Positions 13,301-25,381 of a stretch of DNA of 64,000 bases are shown piece after piece. The notes beneath the pieces were generated by a model. It saw nothing but the letters and a program-made list of their open reading frames with translations. It was not told where the DNA came from and did not search any database. Positions within the stretch are counted from its first letter, which is position 1. Each line of letters opens with the position of its first letter. The position numbers and the translations under genes are program-made. The stretch is taken from positions 24,830,584 through 24,894,583 of the forward strand of contig CM022951.1 of NCBI GenBank assembly GCA_012931725.1, written 5' to 3'. Source of the DNA: Litsea cubeba (Eukaryota; Streptophyta; Magnoliopsida; Laurales; Lauraceae).

Positions 13301-15575
13301 TATTTTAATTCTGCCCTTAACGTTCATAAGGGCCCATTAATTGCTTAAGGGCCCACTAAGTGCCCACTTAAATGAAATAAATCAAGGGCGTGCCCTATTT
13401 CTTTTCCCCAAAATGAAGTCGACGAAAATCGAGAAAAGCGGGAGAGGGGAGAGGGGAGAGGAAAAGGAGAAGAAGAAGAAGGAGGAGGAAGAAGAAGCAA
13501 AAGGAGCTGCGCTGTTGCCTCGACGCTGCTGGTGCATGCTGGTATGTCTTCTGCTACTCTGCAACTCTTTTTTTTTTTTTTTTTCCTTTCTTCCTCTGTC
13601 TCCCTTCAGTGCCTTGTTTTTTTTTTTTTTTTTTTTTTTTCTCTCGTCTGTTGTTTATTCAATACTTCAATCAGTGAAGCATAAGAGAGGAGGAGGAGGA
13701 GGAGGAGGAGGAGGAGAGGGGGGAGGGGGGGTGGGTGCTGGTTTAACCCATACCACATTGTAGCGGCCGCTACGGGAATGTATCGGCCGCTACAAGCCGA
13801 TACGGTTGCGAGCGGCGATAATTTCAAAGAAGCGTAGCGACTTTGGCCACTACGCCCGATTTATCGCGTATCGGCCACTATTTTCATCCTTGATGGGAAC
13901 CGATCGTGTGAGGACGGTACTCATAGTGAGCAACGCCTATTGGGGAATTTCAATTCCATTAGATCATCCAAAAACCATGATTTGTGGCCCTAAAGCTTAA
14001 TGGTGGGATGTAGGGGTGATCGACCGGATTTCCGGTCCGGTTTTCGGACCGGAATCCGGTCGGACCGGATTTCCGGTCCGGCCCAAAATGAAGGACCGGA
14101 CCGGACCACTTATAAGCGGTCCGGTCCGGTCCGGTCCGGTCCAAACCGGTCCGGTTGGACCACTTAAAGTGGTCCGGACCGGTTTCCATTTTTTTTTTTT
14201 TTTTTCATTTTTTTTTCATTTTTTTTTTTTTTTTTTTTTTTTTTCATTTTCACCTCACATCTAAAAAGTAGGCAAATGTCAAATGAATGAATGATGGTTT
14301 TTACAAATGGGTGCTAGGCTCATGCCTCATGGGCTCAAAAATTATGAAAAAAAAATTTAAAAAAAATTATTTTAATAAATGCGGTCCGGTCCGGTCCGGA
14401 CCGGACCACAAAAGGCCCAGACCGGACCGGACCGGAATAACCGGTCCGGTCCGGACCGGACCGGATTTGGACCACCAAGACCGCAAATCCGGTCCGGTCC
14501 GGTCCGGTTTTGTGGTCCGGTCCGGTCTGCGGTCCGGTTTTGTGCAGCCCTAGGGATGAGTGTCAACTTGGGGGGGGGGGGGGGGGGGGGGGTGGGCGGT
14601 GTTGTGTGTGTGTGTGTGCGCGTTTAGTGTTTGTGAAAGGATTGGGTTGGCTCAAGATGGGCTCCATGGCCTAAAAAAGTGGGGAAGAAAAAGAGGGATT
14701 TTTATAAATGGGGAGTTCTTGAGAATCTCTCTCTCTCTCTATATATATATAGTAGTGAGAATCTCTCTCTATATATATATATATAGTAGTTGTCCGGTGG
14801 TGCACATGGTGTACATTTTAGCTTAAATACACACCTCAATGCGGGGCCCATTAGGAACCCCACTTGGGGATGGGACCCAAGTGGAGATAAAGAGATCCTC
14901 ATGGGTCCCATCCCCAAGTGGGCCACACATTGAGGTGTGAATTTAAGCTAAAATGCACACCGTGTGCACCGGATAACTACTCTGTGTGTGTGTAAATATT
15001 CACGCGCATCTATCCCTCACCATATTACGGTGAAGGACAACATAGTGGGGCCAACTTTATGATCCATCCAAACCATCCACACGCATGGAACCCCCGAACT
15101 TATACTTATCCATTGAGTTTTCACTAATCCAAATGGATTATACCGTTTGACTGAGGGTCAAATTTTTTTTCTTTAATATAAAGTCGTTAAATTTGTGGGC
15201 CATGGGTGAAGGGATTAGAGGCATGGGATTGACCCCAAACTTTATATATGTGCCCATCCAAGATGTCTGTTTCCATCACCCCCAAGTCTCATGATCAACG
15301 GGACTCTAGGTGGGCCCTATCAAATTGTCCCTCACCATATGGTGGGGGATGGAATATGGATGCACATGGAACTTACGGTGCGTGTGCACACCTCCTAGAT
15401 TCTTTGACCTGATAATCCTAATCCCTTCATAAACGGCCCATGTGTTTCACCCTTTAGAAACAACGGACTTTCAATCCAATGGTGCAGTCCATTCGAATGG
15501 GTTATCAGGTGGGCCCAACTATATGGTGTGCATGCTGGATAATTTGCATGCGTGCGTGCGCGCGCGCGCGCGCGC

Positions 15576-15663
<88 letters not shown>

Positions 15664-18600
15664 GCATGCATTTATGTAGGGCATTATAATTTCTCAGGGA
15701 TTCAAAACCTTTTCAAATGAAATATACTTACAGGATAAGTGAAACCAGGGACCCGAATAATTGGGCATCCACCAAAATACTGTGAAAACCTTTCAGCATC
15801 AAGTGTAGCACTCATAAGTATCTGTTGGCATGATGAGCAGATCATAACAGAAAATCATTACATTCAAGAAATTATAAAGCTAAAAAAAGAGTAAAAAACG
15901 AGAATCAGGATCAAATATGCAACCAAACTAAAAATATGGACAATGAATCATGCTAACCAGACGTAGCTGAGGGTGCGAGGGCAGAAGCTCTCTGCAGATA
16001 AGCAAAATAGAGCGAGAAATGAGAGTTGAGAACAAAAGATTCATGCATATTGGAAAAAGGTTGCAACATTTATGTGGTATTCAATATCAACTATGAATAC
16101 TGACACTGACTTGAATCATGTGCAATGGATATGAAATAACAAATGAATTATATGAAATGCCAAACAATGAGTTCAGTTGCAAATCCCAAGATAATTATAC
16201 AATATCCATGCATTCTGAATCTTGGCTGTCCCAATCTTAGACGTTTGAATTATTTGATCAATTTAGTATTTGAATCAAAACTTATACCAATCTCTCGGTA
16301 TGTTCCCAATTTGCATACGGCAGGGACAAGGATTTTACACATAGCAAGCACCGGCCGATGCAAGCAATCAAATGCTTTCACCATAAAAATCATAAAATAA
16401 AGGCACCATTGATAAGGAAATATCAGAGAGATCAAAAGAGAGTACTAATCTCAACTTCTATACAAGAATAATAACCACTATGTGGGTTTCCAACTTCCAC
16501 GTGGGCGTTATTATTCTAGCCTGCATCATTTACCTTATGAGCTTAAACAGTTTTTACAATAAACAAGAGCATGACAGACTACTCCTTGGCCATAAATGTA
16601 TTTTCAGCCATGTTGCACGGATACTTCAAAATAGGCAATATATCGTGTGTCGTACTGTATCCGATACTTCACTTTTTGTGTTCCCTGCCATGTCTATGGT
16701 GTGTCCCTCTTGTATACATGCCGTATTTGGGTATCATAGATTTTCAGATAAGGCCCAAATGCATTTATGCAGCACTTGGGGAAGTGAAAAACATGTAAGC
16801 ATGTACCTGAGAATAGCAAGCATGAAATCAGCAAAGCGATCCCTTTCATGAATTTCATCCTACACAGACAAATGTGAAAAAACAAGTCATAGACCATTCA
16901 AAATCTGGAAAATTCTTTTTGTACGTTTTACTGTATGAAAGTCAGCAAAGTTAATAAAGAACAAGTAAGAATATTACAAACTAAAAGTAAATAAAGCATG
17001 GTGGGAATATTCAAATATACAGTACCAACTTCAAAAGACATCTCTACAAAATTGAACATTAAATATCAGAAGGAACATCTGAGGAAAAAAGGTTGGAAAG
17101 ATTACGCAAATTATAACATATTAAAGCCAAGCCTTTTGGCTTTAATTTTGACCTGTGGTTATAATTAAATCTTTCATGTTCCCTCCCCACTTACCAATCC
17201 CTCCCTTCTTATCTCACTCCACCACCCAACTTTATCTTTTCATGCAACAATATAACTGCTCACTCATATGACTAATGCATTTGAAAAACTTGCTTATCTT
17301 CTTCTACATAAGATGAAAAGGTTTGTGTTCTTAAATTCCTTGTCCTCGAAGAAATGGCGATGAAGATCAAGAGTAGAGTCTTTTTTTCATTGATTTCTTC
17401 ATCATGATTCCCTAACCTCGGGTTGTTATAATTAAATTTGAAAACTTTCCATTTACATGACGTCCTGGCTAATGCATTCAAGTAATATATTTAAAAAATA
17501 TTTAAACATTAACTTTTTTCATAAATTTTTGTTAATTCATTATTTCTATCATAACTTTCACACTTACATTACCCGTGTTAGCACAGGCACGTTTTGCTAG
17601 TACAATATTATGATTGAACCATTTTCTAACAGAGCATTCCACACAGAAAAATTGTGACGGAACAATGGGAAAAAACATGAATAGCATTTCCTCAGGAATG
17701 CACATTTGTACTTTCACATTTTTTGAGATAAGCAAATGAAATTCCCCATCACCCTGGGCCTAAGAGAATAAGGTATCAGGCTCAAGTTATGCTAGAAGTA
17801 TGATGCAGGTTCAAGTGACCAAATCCATGAAGATATTGCAACAGATGGCACCTTATATTATTTAGAAGATCTTGATCAGGCGAATGGGGTATTCACCTTA
17901 ATAAGGGCCCAATCCATTGGAAGGGGCTCAATTTGAAATTGAGCGGTCTAGATAGGTCCAAAATAATCATAAATGTGCTGAAATTAAATGGAAAAAATAA
18001 ATCGGTCTCTTGAAGGCCTATTTCGATCAGTCCAACAAACCAATCCAGGCACATATGCAACAAGCAGTCCCTAGAAATTAGAATAGTTGACAGTGCACTG
18101 TGGAGATTCGACCCATTCAAATGGGTTCCAAAACTGGACCAAGACCAAGGACAAACCGACCAACCTCATTGTCCAGCCCTGGCAACCTTATGGGACCATC
18201 AGGTAGGCCCCAATGCCCTCAAATGGGTCCCACACCTTCTAAGGACTACATGCCCAAGAAGACCAGCAGAAAGTCTTTTTCAATTTTAATCGTATCTTCC
18301 TCGTTTCTTCTGCGATTAGGACTCTTATTTTAAATATTTTTACATCTTAAAAAATATTGTAGCCAATGGTTGTAATTTAGTTTATGGTTTTAGATGAGTT
18401 TTTAGTTTTCTAAAATTTATGATATGTTAAATCACTGGTCACCTGGGGTTGGAACAGTTGGGACAAACCTCTTACAATGTCCTAAGGTCTAGCTTGGCAT
18501 CTAAAAGATAAGTTAAACAAGAACATAAAGGTTAGAGTTTCACAGATGAAGGCAATAATAATTACCACAATAATATGGGATATCTCAGAAACAGCATCCT

Positions 18601-21600
18601 TGATAGGCGCAAGTGTAGCTTCCATCTTCGACTGGTTAGCGCCCGTGCCAATCAACATTCTCAACAGTATCCCATTCGTGCAAAACATTATAGAAGAATT
18701 CTTTCCACCTTTAGATTCCAAGCGGATCTGGCACATTATGCAACAAATTAATAAAGTTATAATTGTAATATAAAATTGTGACTACATTTCTATATAATAT
18801 ATATATATATATCAATATATGGGGGATATTCATGTGCATCCATCCCTCACCACATATTGAGGGACAAACCTGATAGGGCCCACCTGGATCCCCACTGATC
18901 AAGGGACTTGGGGACGGGGAAAAGGAAGAGGGGGTGGGAGGTGGGGGTGGGTGTGGAGAGAGGATGATATTGGATGAGCCCGTATATCAAGTTTGGGGTC
19001 AAGCTCAAATCTTTAACCCCTTCATCCGTGGCCCACAAATTCAACGACTTTATATTAAAGAAAAAATTCGGCCCTTGATCCAACGGTCCAATCCATTCGG
19101 ATTAGTGAAAACTCAATTGATCCATTGTAATTCAGGGGTCCCATGTGTGTAGATGGTTTGGATGAGTCATAAAGTCAGTCCCACTATGTTGTTCCTCACC
19201 AAAATGGGGTGAGGGATAGATTGCAGATTAATATTTCCCATTATATATATAGAGAGAGAGATATTTTAGTCGCAATTTTTAAATAATAACTTTAGACAAC
19301 CTTCTGTGGAAAAAAATGCTTTTGAGAATTGTCCCATAAGAAAACAAAATGTTGGCACAGATTGGGGGTGTTCATGGGCTGGGTTGGGCCAGGGTGAGGC
19401 ATACCCAGCAACCTTAACTTTAGAAGCACAGGCCCATATCCAGCCTAGATGCCAGGCCCGAGCCACCCATTTAGTCAATTGGGCAAGGTGGGGTCGAGCT
19501 TTCTAACACTTTTCCTGCCTTCTGTCACTTTGCCAAATCAGTCACTAAATTACAAATGCTACTTGTTCGGGCCGAATAACTAAAACCAAAATATTAAATG
19601 GGCACAAATTTAAATGCCTGATTTCTAAAACCTAAGGTTTAAACCTTGCTCAAAGAAGGTTAGGCCAATCGGGCCTGGGCTGGCCCAGCCCATGAGCACG
19701 CCTTAACACAGATCCTATTTGAACTTTTTAACTTTTAACTTGAATCTCAAATATATGAGTAGCGAAAAAGCATTAAACTTTGAGGAACTTGTTAGCGTGA
19801 ATCTCAAATATGAATAGCTAGAAAACCACTTAAACTTTGAAGGCCTTGATAAAGGGAACCATCCCCCTAATCGCACGATTAGGTGCATGTTCTATCTCTT
19901 CCCCTACCATGGAGTTCTCATTGAGAGTGGCGACACCGTTATTTACACACTTTCAAGCAGTGCTATCATTTGCAAAGGGATAATGGAAGGTCTCGGCAAG
20001 TCCTAGACAATTTCTTCAGGTCCATTTTATCATGCTAATCTTGATTAAATGGTCTAAAAGTTTGACAATTTCTAGCCTTCAGATGAGAGTTCGTTTTTGT
20101 GTTTCTTTGCATGCTGAACTCAAGCGCTTTGTTCACATTTATGAAGCCCACTTGGATCCATGCCAAACATGGAGGGTAGGAGGGATGGGAAGATCCATGG
20201 AAAGGATTATGGTTGCCCCAGAAATCAACATAAACAGATTGTCGAGGACATGAATTTTTGGTGCCAAGCAACGAAGCATCATCATTGTCATCCAAACCAA
20301 ACCAAACCAAACCAAGCCTTTTCCCACTAGGTGGGGAGCATCATCATTGTCATCAAGGATAAAAAAAAAATAGCAGTTGCGGTGCCGGTGGGTGTATGTT
20401 AGGGCATGTCTCGGCCGATAATTCCAGTTTCCACGGGCGAGGTCTCGGCCGATAAAAATCTCACTTTTAAATAGGTTGAGCATGCCAGTCTAGCCCGATT
20501 TGATCAATATTGTGACCATTAATCTCAATGTCAAAGCTTAAAGAAAAGCACATTCTCTCATACTGACAACCTCTAGTGCTTGAAAAATCCCTTTACAAGT
20601 GATTTTATCTTCTTTCTAGAAGTTATGTACAAGGGATTGAGTAAATCCCTTCGATTTGTCTCTCTCTAAACCTTAGATAACATTATACTAATCGTCATTC
20701 AAAGGGAACAAACTATAAAGATGGTAAATCTCTACTCGTATACCGACATAGGCTCAAGGTAAATCTCTAGAGATTCATTATTTAATAATGGTTGGCTGTG
20801 CAAGGGGCTAATATATCTACTGTTCAACTAATTGGGCATGGGCCTTCTATGGAAAACTCCTAGGCTGAATGGGTACTTCGTCGGCCATCAGATTTTGGTC
20901 AATGGGCTGATGTGCAGCTTTCATCTACTCTCTCAGCTTGACAAAACTGGACTATGACAGGATAATCTCATATAAGTCCATATTTAAATCGCTGGTAACT
21001 GTACTAGGAACTTCTGGTACCTACCACTCCATGTTGATACGATAATAACAGAAATGCATTCAGTCTCTTCACAAGATGGTGGGGTTGAGACTTGATGACT
21101 TATTCAATTATTCCTCAAATGTCTCGTCATGGAGGTGATCATGATAGATTGTATAATCTTCGACATTGATTGTATTATAACTTGTGGTGTCACTAATAAG
21201 ATATCCTACAGATAAGTGATCCATTTGACTTATCTTGTGCTCATGTTCTTCTAGGAATTCAAATGCTTCAGGGCTTTATGATCAGAATACAACACATTCC
21301 TTTCTGATCGGATACTGGCACCAATAACAAAGCACTTGTACAACCATGAAAAATAAATATCATACAGAAAATAGCACCAACAAGCACCATTTAGCTTCCT
21401 CCTGATAAGGGCGACAAGGTGTACTTCCTCTTTTACCCTCATTGTGGAGCATCACAGCTTACCTCAAACATCTGAATCAAAGTCTGAAGCCACAAGACGA
21501 TTGCTTCAGTCATCTCTATTTTCATGCTCTCAAATGCTCAAGTTGCTGAATTGATCCACCTATATTCATCTTTCTTAATAAAATAGATGACTAAAAGCAA

Positions 21601-24600
21601 TGACAGTTCTTTAGTTGCGGATAAAACATGTATAGAAGCTGACCAACTCATTGAAGCTTCGTGCTTCATGGAGGGTTAGGAATCAGCCAATCGATGGATG
21701 CCTTTTTTAATATATATCTGACATGCCTTATTTGTGATTGGTAACATGACTCAAAACTCACAACCCTGTGGTTGCAACATTGAGCACCTTCAATCTATGC
21801 TATGTGCTGTTCATGCTTTTATTGGTAATATGACAAGAACCCTCAACCTCCAGGTTGCAATGGTGAAGCACCTTCCACGCACATCCAACGTATCATCTAG
21901 CTGGAGTTTCAAAACCAATACTTCCTGGTGATATTTTTGATTGCCCGACCATCCACACATGCTTTTGCCATCCTTCTTGCTGTAAGAAGCGTCAAAACAA
22001 GGCATGGGCTCATGCTCTTCTAAATGAAAACCATAAAAAGCTCATCAATCTGTCACTTCAACTCTGCATGCTCCATGGAGTTCAAGGAACAAGTAGGAAG
22101 GTTAAAGAGGGCAATCCAGACACAAGGTCAATCGCGTGGTGGATGTACCCCATCGATGGCAACTATGGTTGAAACTTGTCGAGGATCAAGTCTTTAAAGT
22201 CACGGAGCAAGGGGTTAACTTCGCATGGGAACTTTTTTTTTGCTACAAAGTAGGCTTGACCACACACTCCCACTCACAGACCCATATGTCCTAACCAGCT
22301 GATCCACAGCTTGGGACATGGGAACTTCCTTAGTAACATTCGCTTCTATTACTTCTTTTCAGATGAGTGCATACATCACCAATATAAAAAACTCCAAAAT
22401 ATTGAAAAATTCAGGTTTTTCTATTTATTTTCGTTAGCAACTAAAATAACTACATGTACAAGACATTTCACTTTTATACAGTCTTGCAGTACAGAGCATT
22501 ATGATTCTAATAGAACAAATACTAGCGTTTGTTCATAGTGCAGCCCAAGTGCACCATAGGCTAAAGATTTCCCCCCGCTGTCGGACAGCCTATTAGGCCT
22601 AACTTATAATGAGCCAGCCCATCGGGCCCAACCTAGTGGGCCTAACCCATGGATAGTCAACCGAATAGACCAATTATGCTTTCTTTCTTAAATATATAGT
22701 TTTCCAATAAAGATTTTAAACCTAGATAAGATCTAGAAAGATAATTGATGGACATGCAATCAATTAAGATGATGATTCAACCAATCACAATAATGTGATT
22801 GACATGTAATGAAATAGAGGATATGTAGTAAGAGACTGGCATGCATTCAATTCATAGAGGGAAAAGGGAAATCATATCTATGAACCTAACAGGCAGGATT
22901 GACCTCCCCTCTATATCCAACCTTGTGATCTCTCATTTGTGAATCAATGAAAAACTCTCTTTCCCTCTCATTATAGTAAGCAAGTGTTTCGCTTGTGTGA
23001 AGACTCCTTGAGTTGCCAGTGGTAACAACTCCAAAAGGAAGGGCATCTGTGGTGAGTGCTTGAAGACACCATCCATGATTGGGTCCCATCAGTTCATCTA
23101 ATAATCACGTTCCTCAGTTGCATTTAATAAAATGTTACTAGTCAAATAGTTTATTCAAAATTTGACAATCATTACATATGAATGGACTATGCAGTATCAT
23201 GACATCATCAATCATGTACTAGTACTGTGCAATATAATTAATATTATTTAATAATTATTTCTAACACTTTAGTAGTAGTGCTTAGTGCTTACTACTTGCT
23301 AGTTAATAACAGCTACACTTAGATCAAAGGGATTGATCTATGGAACACAAATTTTGGATAAGGAACCGCTAATGAAATGGATTTTGTGAGCAATTAAAAA
23401 AAAAAAAAAAAAAAAAAGAGAAAAAGATCTCATCTTTTATATAAAAAAAAAATCCTAAAATTCATGGATATTTATGCGAAAAACTCAAAAGCAAAAAAAT
23501 GAAAATGAAATGACCCAAATAATGCATGCATGAGATTAACTATACTCCAAAATGCGTTATGAATGATTTTCAGATCAGTCCTGCCCGTAAAAAATGAAAA
23601 AGACCTAAGAAATTTGCTCAATTTCAGATTTAATCTTGAAGGTAACCCTCAAGCCGCAAGCAACATATCAGCTTCATTTCTTCATAAGGAATCTGCACCT
23701 CAGTTCTCACAAACACGTTCTTATTCGTATCCATCTTCATCATTGCCAGCATAATGAAGACTCCTTGCATGTTGATCAGATGGATAATGCCCCCTTTTTA
23801 TGCAATGAAAGAAATCAATGTCTTCCATGTCTCACAGTAGGGTAGGTTTGCTCATGCGACCTTTCCCTTTGTTATCATGGACCGCCAAAAGTTCCGATAA
23901 GAGTTGTGAGGACTGTCATGGATAAGTGCTCTGCAAGTGTTGCATCAGAGGTGGATCTTGCCCGTTGCCAAGATGATGGGAAGAAGAAACTCATTAATAA
24001 GCTCCAATTGGGACATATCCATTGAATGAATTATCTAGCTTGATGCCAAAGTATCTTGTGCATGGTTGCTGTAAGTAACCATATCTCAATGTGAAGTGCA
24101 ATAAGATAACCTTCTTAACACTCGAAAGGTAAGTGCGGTCATCCCTCAGGAATCACCAATTGAAAACTAAACCAATGTCTGGAAATGGACTAAAGATACT
24201 CCATCGCCAACTTGCAACATTACTCATGGAACTTCTTGATGCACTCCACTGAAAAATTCCCTTAAATGCAATTAGCCACTCAAAGAGTGTATTTCTTATT
24301 TATAGGAAAAAACTCATTCTTAAGTTTTGTTTTCATCTACGCCCGTATAGTGATAGGCAGTCTCCTCAAAAGGGTGTTCTCATCAATGCTTCCCCACAAC
24401 AAGTACACTTGCCCTTTCAACTTGAACTTCACAAATGGGACAAGTTTCTCCCGCATGTTATACCATTCAAAATAGTCAAGAGTGTCGTGTGTGGAAAGAA
24501 GACCTAGGATGCAGGCTAAGCCCAAGTTCATTCCTAGGCCATCTATACAAATCAAGTTGCATACTAGCCAACCACATTCCCATGTGGGATCTAGTCAACA

Positions 24601-25331
24601 GTACTATACATAGCAGATTTGCATGGCTGTGTAATTAGTTGTAAGTTTCTACTTTAGGAGATTGCAATATCTTGATTAGCTGTATTAGATCCTCTTTTAA
24701 GCCAATTTTAGCACTAAATGTATTATAAGAAGGCGCAGTTGACCAACAAAGGGGTACGGCCAATTGCTCCCAATTCTTTCTTTCTTTCTTTCTAATTTGT
24801 AACACCATGATCTAGTCAGTGAAGGATTTTCCATCCATTTGTCCCATGAAGTCGGGCTTTTACCTGCACCTTCTAGGTGATATCATCCTTCCACTTTTGA
24901 TATTCACCAAAATTGTTTTCTTCAAATTAAGAAGAGCCTGAACTCTTGGCAAGTCCGGGAATCTGAATGCCTATTAACCCATAGTTTTCAATTTCCTTTC
25001 GGTCCCCATTTTGGTCTAGCCTAGTTCAAAATGAAATTTTTCGGCATCTCGGGATTTCGGTGAAATTTTTCGGAAAAAAAAAAAAGCCATACATATAATT
25101 AAAAAATAAAAAATGTATACAGTTAGAAAATCTTAAAATAAAGGTTTCCCCAGGCCTAGCCTCTCTCTGGCCCAATCTCTTCTACAAAATCCACCCAAAG
25201 CCCCGGCCCCAAAACTTCTTTATAAAACCCGCCCAGTCCTCATTTCTAAAATATTGCCCCAGCCCATGCCCATGCCCTGCCCCGCTCCTCGCGTAACTCT
25301 GTGATTAAAACCCATTTTGTCATGCAAAGGG

Positions 25332-25381
<50 letters not shown>

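Larger units (their letters stand above)
2465..15731 (-). other. 13.3 kb intron between motif III exon and RecA2 exon
   Basis: Donor GTAAGT, acceptor TTCTTCAG. From low to high coordinates it holds a partial MITE (2622-2866), G-runs, a truncated hAT-like copy (3095-4397), an inverted partial copia (4396-6767), a nearly full copia (6766-12185), an intact hAT-like element (12239-13892), a CCGGT-rich element (14011-14552), two MITEs (14786-15370) and a compound microsatellite (15547-15660). The 15370-15546 stretch is low-copy-looking sequence with GGGCCC boxes and no recognised feature. Confidence 0.85.

Noticed and set aside
13959..14627. Several open frames rich in R, T, G, P and D
   Set aside because: They are read from CCGGTC repeats in all frames and have no protein-like composition.
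15395..15679. Leu-Ser or Arg-Glu repeat proteins over the microsatellite
   Set aside because: They are translations of GA and GT repeats.
16480..16851. 123-codon plus-strand frame
   Set aside because: It overlaps the MITE at 16608-16739 and is antisense to the helicase exon. No family resemblance.
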